Origin: an uncultured Caldimonas sp.
Lineage (GTDB): Bacteria > Pseudomonadota > Gammaproteobacteria > Burkholderiales > Burkholderiaceae
Direction: 5' to 3'
DNA length: 64,000 nt
Assembly: GCF_946480305.1 (NCBI RefSeq)
Contig: NZ_CAMLJQ010000010.1
Span: 62,001 to 126,000, forward strand
Shown: positions 32,002 through 41,173 of the stretch, one piece after another
Position numbering within the stretch: the stretch's first letter is position 1
How the letters are laid out: every line of letters starts with the position of its first letter
The notes under the pieces: model-generated
What the model was told of the DNA's origin: nothing
The model's database searches: none
Seen by the model: the letters and a program-made list of their open reading frames with translations, nothing else
Made by a program: the position numbers and the translations under genes

Positions 32002-32837
32002 CGGAACACGCTCAAGGTCAGCGCGATCGGCAACACCGGCAGCAGCGCATCGATCCGATCGAGCACCCCGCCGTGCCCGGGCAGCAACTGGCTGCTGTCT
32101 TTGGCACCCACGCTACGCTTGATGAGCGACTCGAACAGGTCGCCCAGGACGCTCATCGCAGCAAGGAAGGCGCAAGCCACGACGAGTCCCACCCAACCAA
32201 AGGCGCCGTGGATGCCGCTGAACAGACTGTCGCTGCCCAGGTCCCAGCGTGCATCGGCAAACACCCACGCGGCGGCCAGCACCAGCACGCCCAGCATGCC
32301 GCTCCATACGCCCTCCCAGCTCTTGCCGGGGCTGATGGCGAGCGCCAGTTTGCGGCGGCCGAAAGCACGGCCTCCGAAATAAGCCGCGATGTCAGCCGCC
32401 CATACAAGGCAAAAAACGGAAAGAAGGTAGTTCAGCCCCATCGCCTTCGACTGCGTCATCGCGGTCCATGTGAGCCAAAGAACGATCACACCGATGGCAA
32501 GGCGAAGGGACACCGGCCACTGAGGCCACTTCGAAGGTCCACGACTCAATACGTACGCACCGCCAAGCACCCACGCGGCAGTGACGCCCCACCACAGCCA
32601 AGCACTCTGCAAGGCGGCAAGACCAACCCACCATGTGGCCGCACAAAGCCCTGCAATCGCGAGCCCCATGACAGCGGCAGGGGCGAACGCGAGCCCGTTG
32701 AGCCTGCCCCATTCCCAGCCCGCGGCGGCCACGACCACAATGCTCAACATGGCAAACGGCCACAAGGGCCGCGCAAAAAGCGCCGGCAGCAACACGGCCA
32801 GCAGGATCAATGCGGTGATCACACGCTGCTTCAGCAT
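31998..32837 (-). CDS. cdsA: phosphatidate cytidylyltransferase
   Basis: Inner-membrane enzyme forming CDP-diacylglycerol, the precursor of all phospholipids. The 279 residues have about seven transmembrane helices and the CdsA signature SLIKRSVGAKD...LPGHGGVLDRID near the C-terminus. The stop overlaps the dxr ATG as ATGA. Confidence 0.96.
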   Translation of the reverse strand: MLKQRVITALILLAVLLPALFARPLWPFAMLSIVVVAAAGWEWGRLNGLAFAPAAVMGLAIAGLCAATWWVGLAALQSAWLWWGVTAAWVLGGAYVLSRGPSKWPQWPVSLRLAIGVIVLWLTWTAMTQSKAMGLNYLLSVFCLVWAADIAAYFGGRAFGRRKLALAISPGKSWEGVWSGMLGVLVLAAAWVFADARWDLGSDSLFSGIHGAFGWVGLVVACAFLAAMSVLGDLFESLIKRSVGAKDSSQLLPGHGGVLDRIDALLPVLPIALTLSVFR

Positions 32838-32841
32838 CGGA

Positions 32842-33588
32842 TCACCCTTCCTCGGTCTCGGCGGGGAACGAGGCCTTCACATCCCCGAACCGGCGCTCGC
32901 GCGAAGCAAAGGCTGCAAGGGCAGCATCGAGTTGAGCCGCATCGAAGTCGGGCCACAGGCAGTCGGTGAAATACAGCTCGGCGTACGCCACCTGCCACAG
33001 CAGGAAATTGCTGATCCGCAATTCGCCCCCGGTGCGAATGAACAGGTCGGGATCAGGAGCATGGCTCAATGCCATGAATCGGGAGAGCTGGGCCTCCGAT
33101 ATCTGCTGCGGAGACAGCCCTTCGGCCACGGCGCGCTGACAGGCCTGCACGATGTCCCAACGGCCACCATAGTTGAACGCCACCGACAACACCATGCGGT
33201 TGTTGTGCGCGGTAGCGGCTTCGGCCTTGTCCCATGAGGCGCGCACCTTCTCGGACACCGCAGAACGGTCACCGACGATGCGAATGCGCACGCCCTCTTC
33301 CGCCAGTTTCGACACGTGCTTCGCCACCGCGACGAGCACCAGGCTCATCAAGCCCGACACCTCTTCCTCCGGTCGCTTCCAGTTCTCGGAAGAGAAGGCA
33401 AAGACGGTGAGGTAGGAGATGCCACGCTCGACGCAGGTGCGGACGGTGCGGACCAGCGCTTCCACGCCCTGTTCGTGACCGAACACCCGCGGCATCATTC
33501 GGCGCTTGGCCCAACGGCCATTGCCATCCATGACGATGGCCACGTGGCGAGGGATGGCACCGGTCACAGCGGAGGGCGCCGGTGGCAT
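32842..33588 (-). CDS. uppS: undecaprenyl diphosphate synthase
   Basis: cis-prenyltransferase making the C55 carrier lipid for peptidoglycan and surface glycans. Catalytic Asp21 is in IVMDGNGRWAKRR; SFNYGGRWDI-like and DLFIRTGGELRISNF blocks follow. The ATG at 33588 gives 248 residues, four bases after frr. An upstream in-frame TTG inside frr is less likely. Confidence 0.96.
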   Translation of the reverse strand: MPPAPSAVTGAIPRHVAIVMDGNGRWAKRRMMPRVFGHEQGVEALVRTVRTCVERGISYLTVFAFSSENWKRPEEEVSGLMSLVLVAVAKHVSKLAEEGVRIRIVGDRSAVSEKVRASWDKAEAATAHNNRMVLSVAFNYGGRWDIVQACQRAVAEGLSPQQISEAQLSRFMALSHAPDPDLFIRTGGELRISNFLLWQVAYAELYFTDCLWPDFDAAQLDAALAAFASRERRFGDVKASFPAETEEG

Positions 33589-33592
33589 CGCG

Positions 33593-34153
33593 TCAGACCG
33601 CAAGGATCTCGGCTTCCTTGCCGGCGATCAGCTTGTCGATCTCGGCGATGGTGCGATCCGTCAGCTTCTGCACCTCGTCCTGCGAGCGACGCTCGTCGTC
33701 TTCGGTGATCTGCTTGTCCTTCAGCAACTTCTTCGCTTGCTCGTTCGCGTCGCGGCGCAGGTTGCGCACCGCCACCTTGGCCTCTTCGCCTGCGTGCTTG
33801 ACGACCTTGGTCAGCTCCTTGCGGCGTTCCTCGGTGAGGGCAGGCATGGGAACGCGCAGGAGATCGCCTTGCGCGGACGGGTTGAGACCGAGATCGGACT
33901 CGCGAATGGCCTTCTCGATCTTCGCGCCCATGCCCTTTTCCCAGGGCTGCACGCTGATGGTCCGCGCATCGAGCAACGTGACGTTCGCCACCTGACTGAT
34001 CGGCACCATCGAGCCGTAGTACTCCACATGCACCTGATCGAGCAGACCCGGGTGGGCCCGGCCGGTGCGGATTTTCGTCAGTTCGTGCTTGAAGGCTTCG
34101 ACCGACTTCTGCATCTTCTGTTCGGTCGTCTTCTTGATGTCTGCAATGCTCAT
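33593..34153 (-). CDS. frr: ribosome recycling factor
   Basis: Splits post-termination ribosomes with EF-G. The 186-residue protein begins [14 protein letters not shown] and carries the [13 protein letters not shown] block and the long charged helices of the three-helix-bundle domain. It lies between pyrH and uppS in the standard order. Confidence 0.98.
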   Translation of the reverse strand: MSIADIKKTTEQKMQKSVEAFKHELTKIRTGRAHPGLLDQVHVEYYGSMVPISQVANVTLLDARTISVQPWEKGMGAKIEKAIRESDLGLNPSAQGDLLRVPMPALTEERRKELTKVVKHAGEEAKVAVRNLRRDANEQAKKLLKDKQITEDDERRSQDEVQKLTDRTIAEIDKLIAGKEAEILAV

Positions 34154-34167
34154 GTGCTTCGTACTCC

Positions 34168-34878
34168 TCAAACGTGGACGAGGGTACCCTCGTCTTCGCC
34201 GAGCACGACGCTTTTCAGCGCGCCCGGCTTGAAGATGCTGAACACCTTGATCGGCAGTTTCTGGTCGCGGCACAGGGCGAACGCTGTGGCGTCCAGCACC
34301 TGCAGATTCTTGATGATCGCCTCGTCGAAGCTGATGTTGGTGTAGCGAGTGGCGCTGGCATCCTTCTTCGGGTCGGCGGTGTAGACACCGTCCACCTTGG
34401 TCGCCTTCAACATGATCTGCGCACCGATCTCGGCGCCTCGCAGTGCTGCAGCCGTGTCGGTGGTGAAGAACGGATTGCCGGTGCCGGCAGCGAAAATCAC
34501 CACCTTGCCTTCTTCGAGATACTGCAAGGCCTTCGGCCGCACATACGGCTCGACGATCTGCTCGATCCCGATCGCGGACATCACCCGCGCCGTCATGCCT
34601 TCCTGCCTCATCGTGTCGGCCAGTGCCAGCGCGTTCATCACCGTCGCCAGCATGCCCATGTAATCAGCGGTGGCGCGGTCCATGCCCACCGAACCACCTG
34701 CCACCCCGCGGAAGATGTTGCCGCCGCCGATCACCACTGCGACTTCGCACCCGAGCGCCGTCACCTCCTGAATTTCGCGCACCATGCGAACGATGGTGGC
34801 CCGGTTGATGCCGTATGCATCGTCGCCCATGAGGGCCTCACCGGACAGTTTGAGCAGGATGCGCTTGTAGGCCGGCAT
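34168..34878 (-). CDS. pyrH: UMP kinase
   Basis: Hexameric amino-acid-kinase-family enzyme converting UMP to UDP, activated by GTP and inhibited by UTP in proteobacteria. The 236 residues include [21 protein letters not shown] and [13 protein letters not shown]. The ribosome site GGAGGAAT stands before the ATG. Followed by frr after 14 bases. Confidence 0.98.
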   Translation of the reverse strand: MPAYKRILLKLSGEALMGDDAYGINRATIVRMVREIQEVTALGCEVAVVIGGGNIFRGVAGGSVGMDRATADYMGMLATVMNALALADTMRQEGMTARVMSAIGIEQIVEPYVRPKALQYLEEGKVVIFAAGTGNPFFTTDTAAALRGAEIGAQIMLKATKVDGVYTADPKKDASATRYTNISFDEAIIKNLQVLDATAFALCRDQKLPIKVFSIFKPGALKSVVLGEDEGTLVHV

Positions 34879-34935
34879 GCAATTCCTCCAGTGTGAGCGG
34901 CGCGGGTTGCGGAAGCAGTGTAGTTTGGAAGCGTC

Positions 34936-35814
34936 TTACTGGCCTTTGGCGGCCGCCACCTGGGCAGCCACTTCAGCAGCGAAGTCGTCCTGCTTCTTCT
35001 CGATGCCTTCGCCCACCACATAGAGCGTGAAACCCTTGATCGTGGTGTTGGCGGCTTTCAGCATCTGCTCGACAGTCTGCTTGTCGTTCTTCACGAACGT
35101 CTGGTTCAGCAGAGACACTTCCTTCAGGTACTTCTGGACGGAGCCCTCGACCATCTTGGCAACGATGTCGGCCGGCTTGCCGGACTCGGCAGCTTTCTGC
35201 TGGGCGATGGAGCGCTCTTTCTCGATCAGCTCTGCGGGCACTTCGCTCGCAGCCAGCGAAACGGGCTTCATGGCAGCCACGTGCATCGCCACGTCCTTGG
35301 CGGCCACGTCGTCGCCGTCGTACTCGACCATGACGCCGATGCGCGTGCCATGCAGATAGCTCACCAGCTTGCCGCCACCCGAGAAGCGCTTGAAGCGGCG
35401 GATGGACATGTTTTCACCGATCTTGCCGATCAGGGTGGTGCGGGTGGACTCGACGGTCGCGCCATTCAACTCGAGCGCCGACAGCGCCGCAACATCAGCG
35501 GGGTTCTGCCTCGCCACCAACTCGGCCAGCGTCTTGCCGAATGCCAGGAAGTCGTCGTTCTTCGAAACGAAGTCGGTTTCGCAGTTCAGCTCGATCAGGG
35601 CACCAGTCGTGCCGTCGATGAAAGCAGCAACGATACCTTCCGCGGTCACGCGCGACGCGGCCTTGCTGGCCTTGTTGCCGAGCTTCACGCGCAGCAGTTC
35701 TTCGGCCTTGCCCATGTCGCCATCGGCTTCGGTCAGCGCCTTCTTGCACTCCATCATCGGAGCATCGGTCTTGGCGCGCAGTTCAGCGACCATGCTTGCG
35801 GTAATTGCGGGCAT
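34936..35814 (-). CDS. tsf: elongation factor Ts
   Basis: Nucleotide exchange factor for EF-Tu. The 292 residues have the UBA-like N-terminal domain ([24 protein letters not shown]) and the [10 protein letters not shown] contact motif in the core. The start at MPAITASM is chosen over an in-frame extension upstream. It is separated from rpsB by a terminator/attenuator hairpin. Confidence 0.98.
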   Translation of the reverse strand: MPAITASMVAELRAKTDAPMMECKKALTEADGDMGKAEELLRVKLGNKASKAASRVTAEGIVAAFIDGTTGALIELNCETDFVSKNDDFLAFGKTLAELVARQNPADVAALSALELNGATVESTRTTLIGKIGENMSIRRFKRFSGGGKLVSYLHGTRIGVMVEYDGDDVAAKDVAMHVAAMKPVSLAASEVPAELIEKERSIAQQKAAESGKPADIVAKMVEGSVQKYLKEVSLLNQTFVKNDKQTVEQMLKAANTTIKGFTLYVVGEGIEKKQDDFAAEVAAQVAAAKGQ

Positions 35815-35887
35815 CTCGTATCTCCAGTTCTTTACAGGCTCCGGGTCGTTCCGCACCCGGTATCAGCATCAAATTCGGATCGTGTTG

Positions 35888-35912
35888 AAAAAAAGGGGCT
35901 GTAGCAGCCCCT
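35888..35912 (-). terminator. terminator or attenuator between rpsB and tsf
   Basis: AGGGGCTG and CAGCCCCT arms (35894-35901 / 35905-35912) with a three-base loop, followed on the minus strand by an unbroken T-run. As tsf lies 70 bases downstream on the same strand, it probably lowers tsf output relative to rpsB. Confidence 0.85.
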
Positions 35913-35933
35913 CTTTCAGCACCGCGGAAGGGC

Positions 35934-36683
35934 TCAAGCGGCTTCGTTGACTTCCACGAACTCGTCTTCGCCACCGGAGGAAGCAGCCTGCACCACTTCG
36001 TTCACGGCGTTGGCCTTGCCCTCGAGGACCGCGTCAGCGACGGCACGGGCGTACAGGGCCACGGCCTTGGAGGAGTCGTCGTTGCCCGGGATGACGTAGT
36101 CGATCTCGGCCGGCGAGTGGTTGCTGTCGACCACGCCGATCACCGGGATGCCGAGCTTCTTGGCTTCTGCAACGGCGATCTTGTGGTAACCGACGTCGAT
36201 CACGAAGATCGCATCCGGCAGCGCGTTCATGTCCTGGATGCCGCCGATGTCCTTCTCGAGCTTTTCGATCTCGCGTTGGAACAGCAGCGCTTCCTTCTTG
36301 CTCATCTGCTCGAGGCCGGCTTCGGCCTGGGCCTGCATGTCCTTCAGCTTCTTCAGCGACGTCTTGACGGTCTTGAAGTTGGTGAGCATGCCGCCGAGCC
36401 AGCGCTGGTCGACGTAAGGCATGCCGGCGCGCTGGGCTTCCTGCGCAACCACCTCGCGGGCCTGGCGCTTCGTGCCGACCATCAGGATGGTCCCGCGCTT
36501 CGAGGCAAGCTGGCGGATGTACTTCATCGCATCCTCGAAGAGCGGGAGCGTCTTCTCGAGGTTGATGATGTGGATCTTGTTGCGATGGCCGAAGATATAC
36601 GGGGCCATCTTGGGGTTCCAGAAGCGCGTTTGGTGACCGAAATGGACACCGGCTTCCAGCATTTCACGCATGGTGACAGACAT
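35934..36683 (-). CDS. rpsB: 30S ribosomal protein S2
   Basis: The 249-residue protein starts [26 protein letters not shown] and carries the S2 signatures and [12 protein letters not shown]. The ATG at 36683 has GGAG six bases upstream; an upstream in-frame start lacks one. First gene of the long cell-envelope run. Its promoter and folded leader lie at 36777-36881. Confidence 0.98.
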   Translation of the reverse strand: MSVTMREMLEAGVHFGHQTRFWNPKMAPYIFGHRNKIHIINLEKTLPLFEDAMKYIRQLASKRGTILMVGTKRQAREVVAQEAQRAGMPYVDQRWLGGMLTNFKTVKTSLKKLKDMQAQAEAGLEQMSKKEALLFQREIEKLEKDIGGIQDMNALPDAIFVIDVGYHKIAVAEAKKLGIPVIGVVDSNHSPAEIDYVIPGNDDSSKAVALYARAVADAVLEGKANAVNEVVQAASSGGEDEFVEVNEAA

Positions 36684-36776
36684 GGAGTACTCCAAAGGTT
36701 GGGTCTAGAATCCGGCGCAGATTGCTACCCTTCTTGCGGGCTGCAACACCTTCCGATCGCCGGGTTCGCGATTTGC

Positions 36777-36864
36777 TTATCTGGCCCGCCCTGCGCAGCT
36801 TCACGGCTGCGGCGCAAGCGCCTAGAAGCGAACGCGGCACATGCCCCGCAAGCTCTCCAGATAA
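36777..36864 (-). promoter_or_regulatory. folded 5' leader domain of rpsB mRNA
   Basis: Eight-base arms TTATCTGG / CCAGATAA (36777-36784 / 36857-36864) close a region that holds three hairpins: 36794-36799 with 36806-36811, 36811-36815 with 36818-36822 (sharing one base with the first), and 36834-36839 with 36842-36849 (two-base bulge). It begins a few bases after the predicted transcription start. The layout suggests a multi-branched RNA, possibly the S2 autoregulation site known in other proteobacteria. Confidence 0.55.
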
Positions 36865-36872
36865 ACCCGAAG

Positions 36873-36881
36873 AGTATAGCA
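36873..36881 (-). promoter_or_regulatory. extended -10 promoter of rpsB
   Basis: TGCTATACT on the minus strand (36881-36873) is an extended -10 element (TGn plus TATACT). The -35 region would fall inside the start of the amidase gene and is poor, as extended -10 promoters allow. The start point is near 36866, giving a leader of about 180 bases. Confidence 0.6.
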
Positions 36882-36886
36882 CCTCC

Positions 36887-38242
36887 ATGCACCCCGACCT
36901 CATCGCGGCACGTTCTGCCGTGCTGTCAGGCAAGCAGTCCGCCCGGGAACTGCTTGCCGCCGCCCAGGCAGCCGCAGAGGCGCCGGCCAACCGGCACACT
37001 TTCGTACGCACCTTCTGGAAAAGCGCGGGAGCTGCGGCCGAAGCGGCCGATCTGAACGTCAAGCTGGGCCTGCCCGGCACCCCTCTCGCCGGCCTGGCAG
37101 TGAGCGTGAAGGACCTGTTCGACGTGGCCGGCGAGCGCGCCACCGCGGGATCCCTGGTCCTGGACGACATACCGGCTGCGGCGCAGGATGCCCCCGTGGT
37201 CGCTCGCCTGCGACGTGCCGGAGCCGCACTGGTGGGGCACACGAACATGACGGAGTTCGCCTTCTCCGGGGTGGGGTGGAACCCGCACCACGGCACGCCC
37301 GCCAACCCCGCGACCGCGGCGCTCGAGTCGCGCCCCCGCATTCCGGGCGGCTCCAGCTCGGGAGCCGGCGTCTCCGTGAGCTCGGGCGCAGCATGGGCAG
37401 CGCTGGGCTCCGACACCGGAGGCTCGATTCGCATTCCCGCTGCGTTGCAGGGCCTGGTGGGATTCAAGAACACGGCCCGACTGACACCGCTGGATGGGGC
37501 CGTGCCGCTATCGACAACGCTCGACACCGCCTGCGCGCTCACCAGATCGGTGCGCGACGCGGTGTTGCTGCACGAAATCCTGAGCGACAGGCAGGTACTG
37601 CTGAAGCAGCGACCAGTCGCCGGGTGGCGACTGGCTGTCGTGCGCAACACCATGCAAGACGGGCTGGACGATACGGTCCGCCAAGCCTTTTCAGAGACCC
37701 TGCAGCGGTTGGCTGCCACCGGCGCGCGCATCGAGGAAATCGACCTCGGCGAACTCGAGCAACTGAGCCAGATACAGGCCACCGGCGGATTCTCTGCGGC
37801 CGAGAGCTGGGCCTGGCACCGGAGCCGGCTGGAACGACACGGTGACCGTTACGACCCTCGCGTCGCGCAGCGCATCCGCCGTGGCGCGTCGATGACTGCC
37901 GCGGAGTACATCGACCTGTTGCACGCCCGGCGTGCCTGGATCGCGCAGGTCGAGCGCAAGATCGGCGGGTATGACGCGCTCCTGTCGCCCACGGTTCCCA
38001 TCGTCGCGCCACCGATCGCCTCGATCGCGGATGACGACGCAGAGTTTTTCCGCGTGAATGCACTGCTGCTACGCAACACCTCGGTGGTCAACATGCTCGA
38101 TGGATGCGCCCTCTCCCTGCCCTGCCACGCACCGGGGCAGTTCCCGGTTGGGCTGATGGTGTGGTCATCGGCACTGCAGGACGACGTCGTGCTGGCCGTA
38201 TCCCTTGCCATCGAGTCGGCTCTTGCGCAAGGGGCTGCCTGA
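36887..38242 (+). CDS. amidase-signature-family amidohydrolase
   Basis: Cytosolic amidase with a Ser-cisSer-Lys triad: Lys75 in VSVKDLFDV, Ser157/158 in GGSSSGAG and nucleophile Ser180 in GSDTGGSIRIPA. Of the 451 residues the C-terminal third sets specificity and gives no clear substrate; it is not recognisable as GatA or a known named amidase. It stands two bases before an FAD oxidoreductase, suggesting one pathway. Weak ribosome site. Its start overlaps the rpsB promoter zone. Confidence 0.9.
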   Translation: MHPDLIAARSAVLSGKQSARELLAAAQAAAEAPANRHTFVRTFWKSAGAAAEAADLNVKLGLPGTPLAGLAVSVKDLFDVAGERATAGSLVLDDIPAAAQDAPVVARLRRAGAALVGHTNMTEFAFSGVGWNPHHGTPANPATAALESRPRIPGGSSSGAGVSVSSGAAWAALGSDTGGSIRIPAALQGLVGFKNTARLTPLDGAVPLSTTLDTACALTRSVRDAVLLHEILSDRQVLLKQRPVAGWRLAVVRNTMQDGLDDTVRQAFSETLQRLAATGARIEEIDLGELEQLSQIQATGGFSAAESWAWHRSRLERHGDRYDPRVAQRIRRGASMTAAEYIDLLHARRAWIAQVERKIGGYDALLSPTVPIVAPPIASIADDDAEFFRVNALLLRNTSVVNMLDGCALSLPCHAPGQFPVGLMVWSSALQDDVVLAVSLAIESALAQGAA

Positions 38243-38244
38243 CC

Positions 38245-39570
38245 ATGCGGATTGCCATCGTGGGCGCCGGCATCGCTGGCGTGACGGCCGCTCAGTCCTG
38301 CGCAGCGCGCGGACACTCGGTGACGGTGTATGAGCGGCGCGGCAGCGTTGCTGCAGAAGCCAGCTACGCGCAACTCGGGCTGCTGGCTCCCAGCCTGGCG
38401 GGACCGGGCGCCCTGTCGCCGTTCGCTGCTTTCAGAGCCCGAAACTGGTGGAGGCTGCCACGGGAGGCCGATGTGCGGCCCGGCTGGAGCCCCGCGCAAT
38501 GGCGCTGGCTCTGGCAGATGCGCGAGCACATGGCTCGAAGGAGCGCGCTCCAACAAGCGTTGCGCCGGCTGGCTGCCTACGGACTCCAGCAGCACCGCGA
38601 GCTGATGCGCGTGCAGAGGCTGGAGTACGAAGGGGCAAACGGCCACATGGTGTTGCTGCAGGACACCGCTGACTTGGCGCGCGCCGAGGAGGCCGTCGAA
38701 CACCTTCGCGAGCAAGGCATCGCTGTCCAGAAGCTCAGCGCAGCAACCTGCCGGGACATCGAGCCGGGACTGGAATGCGACGCCAAGCTCGCTGCTGCGG
38801 TCGTGCTTCCTGGGGATGAAGCCGCGAACTGCCGCCAGGTCGCGCACCTCTTGAAAGAGGCGTGCGAGCGCATGGGAGTGGAGTTCCGGTTTGCAACCGA
38901 AGTCACCGCCGTCATCCCCGGCCGCACCCCTCGCATCCACAGTGCCAGCCAGACGGCGACCACCAGCTTCGTCACCAGCCGTCAGGCCGGCGGGGGCAAT
39001 GCCACACGCCCACTCACGCCTCCCTCATATCCTGCGGAAGACGATTTCGATGCGGTGCTGCTGTGCACCGGCGCACAATCGGTCTCGCTGCTGCACGCGC
39101 TTGGCGTCACGGCACCCCTCATGCCCGTGCGCAGCTACTCGATCACCGCCAATGTCCGCCATGTCGAACGGTGCCCGCGCGGCATCGTGACCGATGCCAA
39201 GGAGGGCGTCGCTGTCGTGCGCCTCGGACAACGCATCCGGGTGGCAGGTGGATTGGAGCTCGGGGCGCGCGTCCATGGCCACCGAGACGAAACGCTCCGG
39301 TCGCTCTATGCCACGCTCGACCGGTGGTTTCCCGGGGCCGCGCACAAGACGCACGCGCAAGCGTGGAAAGGCACGAGCCTGATGCTCCCCGATGGACTGC
39401 CGCTGCTGGGCGCAAGCGGGGCCCCGGGCGTGTGGCTCGACCTTGGGCACGGCGCCCAAGGCTGGGCCACCGCGTCGGCCTCCGCCGACTTGCTCGCCGA
39501 CGCCGTGTCAGGCCGTGGGCCTGCGATCGACATCAGTCCGTACTCTCTGGACCGACTCGGCCAACGCTGA
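38245..39570 (+). CDS. DadA-like FAD-dependent amine/amino-acid oxidoreductase
   Basis: DAO-family flavoprotein most like D-amino acid dehydrogenase. The 441 residues have the Rossmann motif GAGIAG (7-12), the AEASYAQLGLLAPS block after the first domain, PVRSYSIT, and the C-terminal FAD contact GHGAQGWATA. A Ser/Thr/Pro-rich, low-complexity insert at about 225-266 interrupts the domain just before DAVLLCTGAQS. Substrate is inferred only. Two bases after the amidase and 42 bases before the NAD(P)HX repair gene. Confidence 0.88.
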   Translation: MRIAIVGAGIAGVTAAQSCAARGHSVTVYERRGSVAAEASYAQLGLLAPSLAGPGALSPFAAFRARNWWRLPREADVRPGWSPAQWRWLWQMREHMARRSALQQALRRLAAYGLQQHRELMRVQRLEYEGANGHMVLLQDTADLARAEEAVEHLREQGIAVQKLSAATCRDIEPGLECDAKLAAAVVLPGDEAANCRQVAHLLKEACERMGVEFRFATEVTAVIPGRTPRIHSASQTATTSFVTSRQAGGGNATRPLTPPSYPAEDDFDAVLLCTGAQSVSLLHALGVTAPLMPVRSYSITANVRHVERCPRGIVTDAKEGVAVVRLGQRIRVAGGLELGARVHGHRDETLRSLYATLDRWFPGAAHKTHAQAWKGTSLMLPDGLPLLGASGAPGVWLDLGHGAQGWATASASADLLADAVSGRGPAIDISPYSLDRLGQR

Positions 39571-39612
39571 CCGGCTTGGACGACCCGGCGCTTGGCGCTA
39601 TCGTTGCTCACC

Positions 39613-41166
39613 ATGCACGAAGCACCGGCGCCCCCTCCGCTCCTCGATGGCCCCCCTCCGCTCAGCGTGTTGCGCACGATGCAGTCCGTCTGGCCCCTGC
39701 ACAGTGTCGCGGCCAGTCGGACGATCGAATACGAAGCGCAACGAGAGCTGCCCACCAATGCGCTGATGCAGCGCGCGGGCGCCGGTGTCGCGCGCCTGGC
39801 GCTGGCCATTGCCCCCCATGCGCGCAACGTCTGGGTTGCGTGCGGGCCGGGAAACAACGGGGGAGACGGACTCGAGGCGGCAACCCGACTGCATCAAGCC
39901 GGCAAGCGGGTGTCAGTCAGCCTGCTCGGCGACCCCACCCGGCTCCCGCTCGATGCATCGCTGGCCTTGCAGCGGGCGCGTGCGGCGGGCGTCGCCATCT
40001 CGCCCTCCCCGCTTGCGCCGCAGCACGCGGGTGCGCATGACCTCGCCATCGATGCGCTGCTTGGCCTGGGCAGCACTCGCGCCCCGGACGGCGACCTTGC
40101 CGTGGCGGTGGAGCAACTGCTGAGCTGGCGCGGGATGGTGCTGTGCGTCGACCTGCCGAGCGGTCTGGCAGCGGATACGGGACAACCGAACGATGCGGCG
40201 GGTCGCCGAGTGGTCAAAGGCCATCACACGTTGTCGCTGCTGACGCTGAAGCCCGGGCTGTTCACTGGCGCCGGCCGCGATTTCACCGGAGAAGTGTGGT
40301 TCGATGACCTGCAGGTTGCACGAGCGGCGAGCCCCACCGCACAGCTGCTGTGCCAGGCACCGGCGCCAGCGCCGCGCAGGCACGCACAGCACAAGGGCAG
40401 TTTCGGCGACCTGCTGGTGCTCGGCGGCACGCACGGAATGGGAGGAGCTGCCGTCCTGGCTGGACGTGCAGCGATCGGCGCCGGCGCTGGACGGGTCTAC
40501 CTGCACCTGCTCTCCGAGGCAGATGTCCCGTTCGACATTGCATCGCCGGAGCTGATGCTGCGCGACGCCCAGGCCGTCGCCGCAATGCCGCTGCAATCTC
40601 TCACGGTCGTGTGTGGATGCGGCGGCGGTGAGGCGGTGCGCGGCGTGCTGCCTCGGGCACTGAGCCAGGCCGCGCGGCTGGTCCTCGATGCGGATGCCCT
40701 CAATGCCATCGCCGCCGATCCGATGCTCCAGGCTTTGCTGGAGGCACGCGGACGGCGCGCGACCGCGACCGTGCTCACCCCCCACCCTCTCGAGGCCGCA
40801 CGGCTGCTTGACGGGGCCAATACCTCCGAAGTGCAAGGAGACCGGCTGGGCGCCGCGCAAGCGCTGGCCGATCGCTACCGCTGCGTGGTAGTGCTGAAGG
40901 GTTCGGGCAGCGTGATCGCGGCCCCGGACGCCCTGCCCTTGATCAATGCCAGCGGCAACGCAGCACTGGCAACGGCGGGCACAGGCGACGTCCTGGCCGG
41001 CTGGATCGCGGGCACCTGGGCACAGGGCACGGACGCGCGCGAAGCGGCTCGGCGTGCCGTGCATGAACACGGCGCAGCGGCCGACCGATGGGCGGCAATG
41101 CAGGGCACCGGACGCCCGCTGACGGCCAGTCACCTGATCGAGGTGCTGGCCGCACGCCTCGCCTGA
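39613..41166 (+). CDS. nnrDE: bifunctional NAD(P)HX epimerase/dehydratase
   Basis: Metabolite-repair enzyme that restores hydrated NADH/NADPH. In 517 residues the N-terminal YjeF_N epimerase domain holds GPGNNGGDG (78-86). The C-terminal ribokinase-like dehydratase domain begins near KGSFGDLLVLGG and holds NAALATAGTGDVLAG near 455. A Pro-rich tail of about 22 residues leads the protein; the ATG at MQSVWPLHS is an alternative start. Convergent with rnr, seven bases apart. Confidence 0.95.
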   Translation: MHEAPAPPPLLDGPPPLSVLRTMQSVWPLHSVAASRTIEYEAQRELPTNALMQRAGAGVARLALAIAPHARNVWVACGPGNNGGDGLEAATRLHQAGKRVSVSLLGDPTRLPLDASLALQRARAAGVAISPSPLAPQHAGAHDLAIDALLGLGSTRAPDGDLAVAVEQLLSWRGMVLCVDLPSGLAADTGQPNDAAGRRVVKGHHTLSLLTLKPGLFTGAGRDFTGEVWFDDLQVARAASPTAQLLCQAPAPAPRRHAQHKGSFGDLLVLGGTHGMGGAAVLAGRAAIGAGAGRVYLHLLSEADVPFDIASPELMLRDAQAVAAMPLQSLTVVCGCGGGEAVRGVLPRALSQAARLVLDADALNAIAADPMLQALLEARGRRATATVLTPHPLEAARLLDGANTSEVQGDRLGAAQALADRYRCVVVLKGSGSVIAAPDALPLINASGNAALATAGTGDVLAGWIAGTWAQGTDAREAARRAVHEHGAAADRWAAMQGTGRPLTASHLIEVLAARLA

Positions 41167-41173
41167 TCGGGCA

